The translations under genes were made by a program, and so were the position numbers. Below the pieces are notes generated by a model. It saw only the letters and a list, made by a program, of their open reading frames with translations. It did no database searches and had not been told where the DNA came from. A stretch of 15,592 nt of DNA, taken from Acidobacteriaceae bacterium (GTDB taxonomy: Bacteria > Acidobacteriota > Terriglobia > Terriglobales > Acidobacteriaceae). This document shows positions 4,811 to 13,570 of the stretch, one piece after another. Within the stretch, counting starts at the first letter, position 1. The number at the start of each line of letters is the position of its first letter. Where the stretch lies: positions 19,040 through 34,631 of the forward strand of contig PKXI01000128.1 of assembly GCA_003133425.1 (NCBI GenBank). The letters run 5' to 3'.

Positions 4811-7456
4811 ATGCAAGAAGCAATTGCAAAGGGACTAGTGTGCGGTGCCCTGATCGGAGCAACAGCGGTCATCGGAATCGGTGCAACGCATGCTCAGCCG
4901 ACACCCACGCAGAACACAGTCATCGCCCTCGATCACGGCTGGCAATTCCGCCAGATAACTCCTGCAGCCCAAGATGCCGAAAATGGCTGGCTTCCGGCCA
5001 CTGTTCCCGGTGACGTTCACCTCGATCTGCTCGCCAACAAAAAGATCCCCGACCCCTTCTTCCGCGACAACGAAGCGAAGCTGCAGTGGATCGAAAACGA
5101 AAGCTGGGAGTACCGTCTGAAATTCGAAGTGACTCCCGCATTGCTTGCTCGCACAAACGTCGATCTGGCCTTCGACGGCCTCGACGCAGTCTCAACCGTT
5201 TATGTGAACGGCGTCCAGGTGCTTGCCGCTGACAACATGTTCCGCATTTGGCGCGTGCCCGTCAAAGCCCGCCTCCACGCTGGCAGCAATCTGCTCCGTG
5301 TCGTCTTTCCGTCCCCAGTAAAAGCCGCTGCCGAGATCGCCGCGCGCGACCCATGGCAGCCGAAGACCGGAACCGCACCCAAAACCTACATCCGCAAAGC
5401 AGCATACGAGTACGGGTGGGACTGGGGCCCGCGCTTTGTCACCAGTGGCATTTGGCGGCCAGTCCGGTTGGAAGCCTGGGATAAAGTCCGCATAGCCGAC
5501 TTCGCCATTCATCAGCGCGACGTCAGCGGGGAAGTCGCCCACCTCAACGCGGAGGTCGAAGTCGAAGCCGCAACCGCCGGTCCGGCGCGCATCACCGTGA
5601 ACTACCATCAGGCCGGCGTTCCTGTCACGGGCATGCCTGTCTTTGTTACGTCCGCTGCTAACCTCCACGCTGGCCGCAACGTGATTAGTCTCCCCATCGA
5701 AATCCGCAAGCCAAAGCTCTGGTATCCCGCCGGCTATGGCGACCAGCCGCTCTACGAGTTCACCGCGCAACTCGGCGTAACAGGCCAGTGGGCCGAACTG
5801 CGTACCGCTAAGGCTGGCCTGCGCTCCATCGTTCTCGACCGGCATCCCGACAAATGGGGCCGCTCATTTCAACTCGTTGTCAATGGAATTCCCGTCTTCG
5901 CCAAAGGCGCCGACGTGATCCCCTTCGACAGCTTTCCCGCTCGCGTCAAAGCCACCGATTACCGCCGCATTCTCGTGTCGGCCCGCGACGCCAACATGAA
6001 CATGGTTCGCCATTGGGGCGGCGGCTATTACGAGACTGACGAGTTCTACTCCATCTGCGATGAGCTCGGCATCATGGTCTGGCAGGACTTCCAGTTCGGC
6101 AACGACTGGCAGCCCGGCACATACGACTTCAAGCTCAATATTGAAGCCGAGGCTGATGACCAGGTTCGCCGCCTCCGCAATCACCCCAGCATCGTAGTCT
6201 GGTGCGGAAATAACGAAACCGAAGAAGCGCTCAACTGGGGCGACAAGGCAAAGCTGCCCCTCGAAGTGAAGTTTCAGATGTGGCAGGACTACATCACCGA
6301 ATTCAGCGGCATCCTCACGCGTGTTGTGGCTCGCCTCGCACCGGAAACACCCTACTGGCCCAGCTCTCCGAGCGCCGACTATGAGGAAACCTCAGCCAAA
6401 TATCACAGCGGCGACGACCACATCTGGGACGTGTGGCACGGACGTGTGCCCTTCTCCACCTACGAAACACATCATTCCCGATTCGTGACCGAATACGGCT
6501 TCCAGTCCTTCCCGGAGATGAAGACCATCGAAGCCTTCACTCAACCCGAGGACCGCACCGGCATCTTCACGCCGGTTCTGCTGGCCCATCAGAAGAACAA
6601 TGAAGGCAACTCCATCATCCACGACTATCTGCTCAAAGACTATCCCGAGCCGAAGGATTTTCCGAGCTTCCTCTATGTCAGCCAGGTCCTGCAGGCCGAG
6701 GGTATCAAGATCGGCGCAGAGCACTTTCGCCGTTCGCGTCCTGAGACGATGGGCTCCATTTTCTGGCAGTTGAACGACTGCTGGCCCGTCGCCTCCTGGT
6801 CCTCCATCGACTACTACGGCCGCTGGAAAGCGCTGCAATACTACGCACGCCGCTTCTACGCGCGCATCCTCGTCTCGCCGCACGTCGAGGATGGATCGCT
6901 GAAGGTTTACATCGTCTCTGACAAAACCGACGCGAAGGCCGCTACGCTTCGAGTGCGTCTCATGGACTTCGCCGGAAAGGTCCTGCTCGATGACACGCAC
7001 GCCATAGACGTATCGCCGCTTTCGAGCAAGGTCTATCTTGACTGGCCGCTTAAAAAACTCACAGATGCCGGTGCCGCGGATACCTCCCGCGTCTTCATCG
7101 TCGCCGATCTCACCGACGCCGGAACTCAGATCTCGCGCAATATCGCTTATCTGGCGCCGACCAAGCAAGTCAATCTCAAACCAGCCGTGCTCAAAGTCGA
7201 GGTCACTGGAGCAAGCGGGAACTACAAGATCCGCATCACCTCTCCAGTACTGGCGCGTAGTGTTTATCTCTCCTTCGGCGATCTCGATGCAAAACTCTCC
7301 GACAACTACTTTGATCTCATGCCGGGCGAAACAATCGAAATCACCGCCAAGAGCGCGGCCTCTCTCAAAACCCTCACGGCGCAGTTGAAAGTCATCTCTC
7401 TCACCGACGCCTTCAACGGCGCAACGCACGGCGCAACCATCGGCGCACCAAATTAA
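4811..7456 (+). CDS. Secreted GH2 beta-mannosidase
   Basis: This 881-residue retaining glycoside hydrolase of family 2 removes terminal beta-mannose from mannan or glycan fragments. Residues 1-28 look like a Sec signal peptide ending in ATHA, so the enzyme should be periplasmic or exported. The order is an N-terminal sugar-binding domain (WLPATVPGDVHLDLL, WEYRLKFEV), an AYEYGWDWGPRFVTSGIW segment typical of beta-mannosidases, an immunoglobulin-like linker, then the TIM barrel. The barrel holds VRHWGGGYYETDEFYSICDE, the acid/base Glu469 in WCGNNE and the nucleophile Glu561 in FVTEYGFQS. Their 92-residue spacing fits characterised bacterial GH2 mannosidases. FWQLNDCWPVASW follows, then C-terminal beta domains. 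The start at 4811 is chosen because GGAGGA lies about 7 nt upstream and it gives a good signal peptide; the frame is open 20 codons further. It follows the glycosyltransferase by 126 bp and ends at a terminator. Confidence 0.93.
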   Translation: MQEAIAKGLVCGALIGATAVIGIGATHAQPTPTQNTVIALDHGWQFRQITPAAQDAENGWLPATVPGDVHLDLLANKKIPDPFFRDNEAKLQWIENESWEYRLKFEVTPALLARTNVDLAFDGLDAVSTVYVNGVQVLAADNMFRIWRVPVKARLHAGSNLLRVVFPSPVKAAAEIAARDPWQPKTGTAPKTYIRKAAYEYGWDWGPRFVTSGIWRPVRLEAWDKVRIADFAIHQRDVSGEVAHLNAEVEVEAATAGPARITVNYHQAGVPVTGMPVFVTSAANLHAGRNVISLPIEIRKPKLWYPAGYGDQPLYEFTAQLGVTGQWAELRTAKAGLRSIVLDRHPDKWGRSFQLVVNGIPVFAKGADVIPFDSFPARVKATDYRRILVSARDANMNMVRHWGGGYYETDEFYSICDELGIMVWQDFQFGNDWQPGTYDFKLNIEAEADDQVRRLRNHPSIVVWCGNNETEEALNWGDKAKLPLEVKFQMWQDYITEFSGILTRVVARLAPETPYWPSSPSADYEETSAKYHSGDDHIWDVWHGRVPFSTYETHHSRFVTEYGFQSFPEMKTIEAFTQPEDRTGIFTPVLLAHQKNNEGNSIIHDYLLKDYPEPKDFPSFLYVSQVLQAEGIKIGAEHFRRSRPETMGSIFWQLNDCWPVASWSSIDYYGRWKALQYYARRFYARILVSPHVEDGSLKVYIVSDKTDAKAATLRVRLMDFAGKVLLDDTHAIDVSPLSSKVYLDWPLKKLTDAGAADTSRVFIVADLTDAGTQISRNIAYLAPTKQVNLKPAVLKVEVTGASGNYKIRITSPVLARSVYLSFGDLDAKLSDNYFDLMPGETIEITAKSAASLKTLTAQLKVISLTDAFNGATHGATIGAPN

Positions 7457-7466
7457 CCCAGCGAAC

Positions 7467-7497
7467 AGGGCCGGAGCATAACCCCCCGGCCCTTTTT
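7467..7497 (+). terminator. Intrinsic terminator after the mannosidase gene
   Basis: AGGGCCGG (7467-7474) and CCGGCCCT (7486-7493) form a perfect 8-bp GC-rich stem with an 11-nt loop, followed by a run of five Ts (7493-7497). It lies 10 bp after the mannosidase stop codon. No T-run is present on the other side, so it should stop only plus-strand transcription and not the converging TonB-receptor gene. Confidence 0.85.
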
Positions 7498-7515
7498 GAA
7501 GCCTTTTCAGAAAAC

Positions 7516-10500
7516 TTAGAACGTGAATGCGGCCTGGAAGAAGATGCGCCGCGCCGCCGAACCCGACGGTGATGCGAACATCCCTCCCGCAAGACTGGTC
7601 GACTGGCCAAATCGGCTGCCCGGACTGCACAGCCCTGTGGTTGTGCTGCAGGCCGTTGGAGTCACCGCGCCTGACGGCGTCCCCAGGTTGATGTCGTTGA
7701 ATAGATTCAAAGCCTGCGCGCTGAAGGTGAGTGAGTATTTGTGGCCGGTGTTCGCCATTCCGCCGCGGCCGCCACCAAACATTCCGCCGCCACCACCGCC
7801 ACCACCACCGCGCCCTCCTCCGCCACCACCTGGACCGCCCATGCCGCCTCCGAATCCTCCTGGACCACCTCCAGGGCCGCCGCCCTGCCTATTCGGCCCA
7901 GTCGCCGACTCCACTTTGGGTCCGATGCCGAATGAGCGGCTGACTCGCAGGTTCACCGCTACTGCCGACGGCGCTGTTCCCAGTCCCGACGGAACTATGG
8001 TCTCCCCGGCCTGTGGCACCGTGTCGAGATTGCCGAAACTAGTCACCACAACGTCGCCCGCGGGCGACGTCGAGGTCGCATAGGAGGGCCTGTTGTTGAA
8101 GAAGTTGTCCCCAGTCAGGTCATTTTCCGTCGTGATGTTGAAGGGCCTGCCCGACTGCGCAATCAAAAACGGATTGAACGAAAGTCCCCAGGGCCCCGTG
8201 TAGTTGGCCATCAGGAAGATCATGTTTCTTCTTACAAACGACGCGCGCCCGTAGTCCTGGCTCAGGTTGTACGAGTTTGATGTTGTCCCGGTGTTGCCGT
8301 TGGCAAAGTTAAGGTTATAGAAACCCGTCACGCTGAAGGTAGGCGTCAGCCGCATATTCACGTTGGCAATAAACTGGTTCTGCTTGAACACCGCTTCGGG
8401 ATAGAACTCATCTACAATCCCCAGCGAGGGATTCGGCCGTATGCCCTTCAGCGTAGCGCTCCCGAATTGATACGTGCCCGGCAGGTAGGCATTCGAATCC
8501 CGCGTCGCCATCTGGTGCACGCCGAAAGAGTGAACATACGTCAGCGTGAGCGTCGCGGTCTTCGACAACTGGCGCTCCAGACTGGTTCCAAACTGCTCCA
8601 TGTAGGGCGAGCGATAGGAGTGTGAAACCTGGTCGATCTGCGGAGCAACGGCACTGCCAGACCCGCAACCGGCCAGGTTGATGGCGCTAAGGCTTGTCGC
8701 GGTGAAGCAGCTCGGATTGTTGATCACCGTCTGCGCCTGACTATTGGCCCCACCGTTGTAGCGCTCCAGCGTCATCAGGCTCGGCGACCCAAAGCGGTCG
8801 TAGAAGAACCCGTAGCCGCCGCGCAACACAGTCTTCGCTTGTTTCCCCTTCTTATGCCCATCCAACGCATACGCAAATGCAAAGCGCGGGCCCCAGTCAC
8901 TGTGGTCCGTCACATGGTTCTGTGATTCCCAGCGCAAGCCGCCCGATAACGTCAGAAAAGGATTGGCCTTCCAGTCGTCTTGAAAGAAGACCGCGGCGTC
9001 AAAGACGTTGCCAAGAAAGGCTTCTTTCCCCGTCGTGTAGCTCAGCTTGTTGGGTAGCCCGCCCGCAGCTGCAATTTGCGCGATAGTCTCGTTCGCAGCA
9101 AGACCGTTCAACATCGTTATGTATGCAGCGAGGGAGGGGAAGCTGAAGCTCCCATTGAAATTTCCGTTAGACGAATTGGCGTCGCGATTATCGCGCAACC
9201 ATGTGCCGATCTTGATCGCGTGCGCACCTGCCGACATGGTGGTGATGTTCTGAAGCTCCAGGTGGTCCAAATGGTCGGTGCTGCTCTGCGTCCCGGATCC
9301 GCCGCTGCTGAAGTAACCACCAACGCCAACCGTTGGCGCCGTGCTCACTGGCGTTGTGGAAGTCACTTGACGCCGGTACTGGAAGCGAGTCTCGTTCACC
9401 ATGTGCTCGTTGATGATTTGCGAATCCATCAGTTGCACGGAATTTTCTGAGGTGATTGAACTGGAAGCTTCCGTGGGTAAGGCGATGTTCGAGCCCAGAT
9501 TTCCGCTGGAATTGCTGTGTTCGAACTGGTAGCGCAGGGTCAACGTGTTTTTCTGTCCCAGCTGCAGGTCGAGGCGCGGCGATACCTCAACGCGCGTTTG
9601 CGGACTGAAAAGGCCACCGGAGATGGTGCCTGCCGCATATTGGCCCGTAGTCGTATTCAGAACCGCTGTATTCGCGGTGTAGATGCTGGCGTCCTGGCTG
9701 TTACGGCCTTCAATGCTCAGGAAGAACGACGACTTCTTATTGATCGCTCCACTAATCGTTCCGTTGTACTGAATGCTATGGTACGGAGGAATTACCGAAG
9801 TGAACGGGTTACCAGTGTTGAATGAGCTGTCGTTGCCCTGGAGGAAACCCCGTCCGTGTAACACATCAGTTCCAGGCTTGGTAAGAATCTCGATTCGCCC
9901 ATATCCAATCTTGTCGAACTCCGCGGAAAATGGATTCTGGTTGATGCGAATCTCACGGATCGCCGACTTGGGCGGAAGCGTTCCCCCGGTGAATCCGTCG
10001 ATATAAATTTGGCCGCCATTGGGCCCCGCCGATGGACCTGCCAGCGCCGAAAGTTCGTTCGACAGTTCGTCGGGGTCGTCCGAAAGTGCATCTAGATCTT
10101 TACCTTTCAGCACAATCGCGCTCGCATTGCTCCCGGGATCCACGCTTACAGTAGACGCGCCCTCGTCGTCTGAAACCGTCACGCTCTGCTGCTCCGCCTC
10201 AATCGCCATCGAAACTTCCACGCGCTTCGACTGGCCGGCTTCAAGCGTGAGTGTCGGAGAAGTGAAAGGAGCGAAACCGTCAACAGATGCCTGCACAATG
10301 TAGCTGCCAGGTGCCAGCCCCGTCACGGAGTAAGCACCGGCTGCGTCAGATGTGGTGGTCTTCACCGTCACACCCAGCGCGTTGGTGATGGTAATCTTCG
10401 CTCCGGGGATGAATGCGCCGGTCGGGTCTGCAATATGTCCGCGCAGTGTGGCTGTTGCCGCGGGCGTCGCAGCGGTCTGCGCCTGTGCCGCCAAAAGACT

Positions 10501-10560
10501 TGCAAGGCTGATTGAGAAACCAACTACTAAATTGATGAAGCATGGGAATTTTAGAGACAC
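7516..10560 (-). CDS. TonB-dependent receptor, Oar-like, with carboxypeptidase-regulatory domain
   Basis: This 1014-residue outer-membrane protein has a signal peptide (residues 1-27, ending AAQA) and a carboxypeptidase-regulatory-like beta-sandwich at about 38-120 (TLRGHIADPTGAFIPGA, GAYSVTGLAPGSYIVQ). The plug domain is at about 145-260, with IYIDGFTGG, IREIRINQNPFSAEFDKIGYGRIEI and LTKPGTD. A long beta-barrel follows, closing with FFQAAFTF, whose terminal Phe is the usual outer-membrane assembly signal. Such receptors take up large ligands, often oligosaccharides or peptides, using TonB energy; the ligand cannot be told here. The start is a GTG at 10560 with GAGG about 5 nt upstream. Residues about 892-934 are an extreme Gly-rich stretch in a loop before the last strands. 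The gene follows the DUF5666 gene by 40 bp on the same strand, so the two are probably one operon. No SusD-like partner is seen. Confidence 0.92.
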   Translation of the reverse strand: MSLKFPCFINLVVGFSISLASLLAAQAQTAATPAATATLRGHIADPTGAFIPGAKITITNALGVTVKTTTSDAAGAYSVTGLAPGSYIVQASVDGFAPFTSPTLTLEAGQSKRVEVSMAIEAEQQSVTVSDDEGASTVSVDPGSNASAIVLKGKDLDALSDDPDELSNELSALAGPSAGPNGGQIYIDGFTGGTLPPKSAIREIRINQNPFSAEFDKIGYGRIEILTKPGTDVLHGRGFLQGNDSSFNTGNPFTSVIPPYHSIQYNGTISGAINKKSSFFLSIEGRNSQDASIYTANTAVLNTTTGQYAAGTISGGLFSPQTRVEVSPRLDLQLGQKNTLTLRYQFEHSNSSGNLGSNIALPTEASSSITSENSVQLMDSQIINEHMVNETRFQYRRQVTSTTPVSTAPTVGVGGYFSSGGSGTQSSTDHLDHLELQNITTMSAGAHAIKIGTWLRDNRDANSSNGNFNGSFSFPSLAAYITMLNGLAANETIAQIAAAGGLPNKLSYTTGKEAFLGNVFDAAVFFQDDWKANPFLTLSGGLRWESQNHVTDHSDWGPRFAFAYALDGHKKGKQAKTVLRGGYGFFYDRFGSPSLMTLERYNGGANSQAQTVINNPSCFTATSLSAINLAGCGSGSAVAPQIDQVSHSYRSPYMEQFGTSLERQLSKTATLTLTYVHSFGVHQMATRDSNAYLPGTYQFGSATLKGIRPNPSLGIVDEFYPEAVFKQNQFIANVNMRLTPTFSVTGFYNLNFANGNTGTTSNSYNLSQDYGRASFVRRNMIFLMANYTGPWGLSFNPFLIAQSGRPFNITTENDLTGDNFFNNRPSYATSTSPAGDVVVTSFGNLDTVPQAGETIVPSGLGTAPSAVAVNLRVSRSFGIGPKVESATGPNRQGGGPGGGPGGFGGGMGGPGGGGGGRGGGGGGGGGMFGGGRGGMANTGHKYSLTFSAQALNLFNDINLGTPSGAVTPTACSTTTGLCSPGSRFGQSTSLAGGMFASPSGSAARRIFFQAAFTF
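7760..7890 (-). repeat. Gly-codon low-complexity tract in the TonB receptor
   Basis: This stretch is nearly all GGN codons with occasional Pro, Phe, Met and Arg, forming GGP, GGF, GGM and GGR units. It encodes a flexible loop near the end of the barrel, followed by MANTGHKYSLTFSAQALNLFN, a normal TonB-receptor strand. Its repeated GGN sequence makes it prone to slippage. On the opposite strand it gives a misleading proline-rich frame. Confidence 0.8.
8051..8070. repeat. Perfect 20-bp palindrome inside the TonB receptor gene
   Basis: ACGTCGCCCG is followed directly by its exact reverse complement CGGGCGACGT, with no spacer. It lies in the coding sequence for the TSPAGDVV segment of the receptor. 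GC-rich coding DNA can produce such symmetry by chance, and no protein-independent role is evident. Confidence 0.6.
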
Positions 10561-10600
10561 GTATACCTCACCCGATTCTGGACTGAATTCATTTGCGTGG

Positions 10601-11779
10601 CTACTGGGCCACGTCTGGTGCGCCCGAGCTCAGACTCCAACTAAGCAGATTCTGGCTCGCCGCTGGGGCCTGCAGCAGTGGTTCAACGCCTGCCATTAAT
10701 GTGATTGCGCTGGCTCCCGATGCATCCTCGGTCGCAACCACCATTACCGCTTCGCCCTTCTTGAGATCTGCAAGCTGGATTGCAGGCGCGCGGCCGAGCA
10801 TCTGTTGTGCGTCGAACCCATTTCCACCGCCACTAAAGCCCGCACGCTGAGCGCCTCCCTGACCGCCGTCACCTTCTCCTTGACCACCGCCGCCGGGCGC
10901 TCCCTGAGGGCGCGCTGCGACACTTCGGCCACCAGCGCCTCCCCCATTTCCGTTCAGCACCGCTGCCAGCATAGCCGCCATGCGCTCAGGCAATTGGCGC
11001 ATCTGCGTGTCTGGAGCAACGTGCACCGTCACCTGCTTTTTGCTGGTCAGATCCTTCACGACGAGTGAGGAACTTGCCGCATCGATTGATGTAATGGTCC
11101 CGGAGATGTTTCGGAAACTGCCCGAAACCACCTCTTCTGCCGTCATCTCTGTTCCGGCTGGATTCTTGGCGCCCCGGGCCCGCAACTGGTCCCCCGCGTG
11201 AATTGAATCGATGGGGTCCGCCTTCGCCAGGTCGTAGCGCACGGATGCCGGCGCGTAGCGCTTCAATACGGTTTCCTTGCCTGTGTGGATGGTGATCGTC
11301 TTGGCCGCGGTTCCGGCCCCGGTTGTCAACACAATCACTCCGGATGCGCCGTCAACGCTCTTCACCAGGCCGCCCACTCCGCGCTGTTGCCAGTCTTCGC
11401 GCTCCCGCTGTTCCTTCTTCGCCAGGTCAGCCTGCTTCACGGCGATAACTTGCAGCGCTACACTTGTGCCGGCTGGAGCGTTGGGGTCAAGCCGCACCAG
11501 CACCCGGTCTCCGGTGGCTAGGGTGTCGAACTGGATCGTCTGCGCGGTGTTCAGGTCCTTTGCTCCGGGTTCTACCTGTTTCAGCACCGCGGTCGAAGGC
11601 ACGTCAACCTGGTGCACCTCTCCTGCATCGGTCTTAACCGTCAGCGTGGTTCCGCTCACGGCCGTTACTGTACCCAGAAACCGCGAAGCCGTCTGCGCGC
11701 CGGCCAACTCCGCGGCAGTGATCAGAGCCGCCATCAGAATAGTCAAGGCCACAACGCGAATCTTCATCTTACTGTTCAT
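10601..11779 (-). CDS. Secreted protein with three DUF5666-like repeats
   Basis: This 392-residue exported protein has a signal peptide ending near AELAGA. Three beta-rich repeats resembling DUF5666 follow. The first starts at FLGTVTAVSGTTLTVKTDAG, the second at GLVKSVDGASGVIVLTT and the third at ISGTITSIDAASSSLVVKD. Each carries a pattern of strands followed by a [DA]xxxxGDxxxx-like turn (LATGDRVLV, IHAGDQLRA, LKKGEAVMV). In the third repeat a Gly-rich insert of about 45 residues (near residues 276-321) separates the strands. The fold is probably OB- or barrel-like, but no function is established for the family. I choose the ATG at 11779 because GGAGAA lies about 6 nt upstream; a GTG five codons earlier would contain that site. 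The stop is 40 bp before the TonB receptor, which suggests a periplasmic partner or cargo-related role. Confidence 0.82.
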   Translation of the reverse strand: MNSKMKIRVVALTILMAALITAAELAGAQTASRFLGTVTAVSGTTLTVKTDAGEVHQVDVPSTAVLKQVEPGAKDLNTAQTIQFDTLATGDRVLVRLDPNAPAGTSVALQVIAVKQADLAKKEQREREDWQQRGVGGLVKSVDGASGVIVLTTGAGTAAKTITIHTGKETVLKRYAPASVRYDLAKADPIDSIHAGDQLRARGAKNPAGTEMTAEEVVSGSFRNISGTITSIDAASSSLVVKDLTSKKQVTVHVAPDTQMRQLPERMAAMLAAVLNGNGGGAGGRSVAARPQGAPGGGGQGEGDGGQGGAQRAGFSGGGNGFDAQQMLGRAPAIQLADLKKGEAVMVVATEDASGASAITLMAGVEPLLQAPAASQNLLSWSLSSGAPDVAQ

Positions 11780-12052
11780 AAACCAGTTCTCCACGATCTA
11801 AATCAAGTTGTTTGGAGTCGAGAAGGTCATCTACATTCCAATAGACGAGCCAACGCACCAAAAGGTTGAGAATACGGTTTCATTCCCTGAGGATTGGATG
11901 CGAAATTGCCCAGAAGGAGGGAAGAAGAAGTTGTTTATTTGCAGGGAATATACCGCAAATTCTCTACGAAACTCTATCTTCCTCGGCGCCTTATGCCACC
12001 CGCGCAATCCGCCGCTCAGTCGGGGCACTTTAAGCTCTCCGATTACATCCGC
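11780..12052 (-). promoter_or_regulatory. Intergenic region upstream of the DUF5666-TonB receptor operon
   Basis: This 273-bp gap separates the peptide-binding lipoprotein gene from the DUF5666 gene, both on the minus strand. I see no convincing gene or intrinsic terminator in it. It contains the 24-bp inverted repeat 11937-11960, with perfect arms ATTTGC and GCAAAT. On the minus strand that repeat overlaps TATATT, a plausible -10 element, but the matching -35 is weak. A promoter for the DUF5666-TonB operon is expected here. Confidence 0.4.
11937..11960. promoter_or_regulatory. Inverted repeat, candidate operator
   Basis: Perfect 6-bp arms ATTTGC and GCAAAT are spaced by 12 bp containing an AT-rich core (GAATATA). 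The arrangement fits a helix-turn-helix dimer binding site covering a possible -10 hexamer on the minus strand, about 160 bp upstream of the DUF5666 start codon. This is a sequence-only suggestion. Confidence 0.3.
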
Positions 12053-13570
12053 CTACCTCACCAATTCTGCCGTCTCCAGAAAGGCATAACTGCCCGAGGG
12101 CGCCGGAACCACGTTGGTCAACCGACGGTTGTGAACCACAATCGTGTCCAGGTACCAGAGATTGATTGCCGGAAGATTGCGGCCAAGAATCTGTTGCGCC
12201 TCAACGTAGTCCGCACGACGCTTGGCCGTGTCTTCGTTCTCGACCGCATCGTTCAGCAGTGTGTCCAGCCTCGCATCTGAGTAGTGGCCGCGGTTGGCGC
12301 CCTTGGGTGAAAAATTCGCAGTCAGAAATGCATAGCTGAAAATATCCGGCTGTTCGTTGCCCCCAATCCAGCGCAACGAATACATCTGAAACGCGCCCCT
12401 CGTCACGTCGGAATAGAACGTGGCAAATTCATAACTCCGCAGGTCGAGCGCAATCCCAACCTTGGCAAGTTGCTGTTGAAGCACCGCCGCCAGCAGGCGC
12501 GTCGCTTCGTCGTTGCTGGTCTTCATCGCGAGATGGAACCGCAAGCCATTGCCGCCCCTCCCATGCCCTGAAGCATCCAGCAGTCGCTCTGCGCGTGCCG
12601 GATCGTAGTCGTACCGCGCCACCTCGCCCGTCCACGCCCAGTGGGTCTGAGGCAGCAGACTCAATGCCGGTTGCGCGTGGCTTCGCAGCAGCGTTTGTAT
12701 GACGAGATCGCGATCAATCGAACACGCAATGGCCTGCCGCACACGCACGTCGCTAAGCAGCGGGTCGCGCAGATTGAATGCCAGGTATTGAATCTCCGTG
12801 CCACCCGTTTCTTCAATTTGCAAATCAGGGCGAGCCGCCAGAACTGGAATCGAATCCGTCGGCAGGGAATTGACGGCCACATCGCCGGAACCCTTCTCCA
12901 GTTCAAGCGACTCCGTAATCGCGTCGGGCACCACGGCGAAACGCACGCGCTCCAGCTTCGGCACGGCGGCCCAGCTTAGTGGGTTGCTCTCAATCACAAC
13001 ATCCTGATCTATCTGCTGACTCACAAACCGGAACGGTCCCGTGCCCACTGGATGTCTCCAGAATTCGCGCCCGCTGCCCTCGGGAACAATTCCCATCGCG
13101 CCAGTGGAAAGATTCCGCAGTAAAAAATTGTCTGCGTGTTTCAAATGAAACACCACCGTCAGCGCGTCGCGAGCTTCAATCGATTCAACCGACGCATATG
13201 CCGCGGCCTTGGGAGAAATCACCGCGCCTGTCAGGATCGAGTGAATAGTCCACACCACATCGCGCGCGGTCAGCGAACGTCCGTCATGAAACCGAACTCC
13301 ACCGCGTAAGTGAAAGACCAGCGTTACTGGATTAGGCTGCTCCCAACTCGTTGCCAGGGCCGGAGTGAACTGAAAATTTGCATCATGGTAGACGAGCCCA
13401 TCGAATAGAAGCGCGTCGATTCGCTGGGACTGCGCATCAGTTCCGATTCGCGGATCGAGATTAGCCGGGCTGCTCTCGATAAGAAAAACAACCGTCCCCG
13501 GATCTCGCTGCGTTGAATGGCATCCCGCAAGAACCGTAAGCGTGATCAGCAGCGCAACCATCCTACGCAT
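12053..13570 (-). CDS. Family 5 (peptide/oligopeptide) ABC substrate-binding lipoprotein
   Basis: This 505-residue extracytoplasmic solute receptor belongs to the SBP_bac_5 (OppA/DppA/MppA) family. It begins with a lipoprotein signal whose lipobox LAGC puts the lipidated Cys at residue 17. Family features follow: VVFLIESSPANLDPRIGTDAQSQ, LVYHDANFQFTPALATSWE, GVRFHDGRSLTARDVVWTI, HPVGTGPFRF, YLAFNLRDPLLSDVRVRQAI and a domain ending in the AINLWYLD region. The ATG at 13570 overlaps the end of anmK by 8 nt, so translation is probably coupled. Sitting after nagZ and anmK, it may bind muropeptides or cell-wall peptides like MppA, but sequence alone does not fix the ligand. No permease or ATPase gene is visible nearby, so it must use components encoded elsewhere or act as a sensor. 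The stop is at 12053 and no terminator is evident downstream. Confidence 0.9.
   Translation of the reverse strand: MRRMVALLITLTVLAGCHSTQRDPGTVVFLIESSPANLDPRIGTDAQSQRIDALLFDGLVYHDANFQFTPALATSWEQPNPVTLVFHLRGGVRFHDGRSLTARDVVWTIHSILTGAVISPKAAAYASVESIEARDALTVVFHLKHADNFLLRNLSTGAMGIVPEGSGREFWRHPVGTGPFRFVSQQIDQDVVIESNPLSWAAVPKLERVRFAVVPDAITESLELEKGSGDVAVNSLPTDSIPVLAARPDLQIEETGGTEIQYLAFNLRDPLLSDVRVRQAIACSIDRDLVIQTLLRSHAQPALSLLPQTHWAWTGEVARYDYDPARAERLLDASGHGRGGNGLRFHLAMKTSNDEATRLLAAVLQQQLAKVGIALDLRSYEFATFYSDVTRGAFQMYSLRWIGGNEQPDIFSYAFLTANFSPKGANRGHYSDARLDTLLNDAVENEDTAKRRADYVEAQQILGRNLPAINLWYLDTIVVHNRRLTNVVPAPSGSYAFLETAELVR

Noticed and set aside
6392..7630. Long minus-strand open frame (412 codons) opposite the mannosidase
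   Set aside because: It mirrors the GH2 coding sequence, spans the terminator and the receptor's end, and has no family features; GC-rich genes leave such open antisense frames.
7523..8083. Plus-strand proline-rich frame
   Set aside because: It is the complement of the Gly tract of the TonB receptor; the proline runs are an artefact of GGN codons.
11831..12028. Minus-strand 65-codon frame in the gap before the DUF5666 gene
   Set aside because: Composition is mixed, no motif or good ribosome-binding site is visible, and the stretch is more likely regulatory.
12001..12040. Possible third copy of the hairpin repeat (GTGCCCC on the minus strand)
   Set aside because: Only the GTGCCCC heptamer matches; the T-rich loop and the complementary arm are absent.
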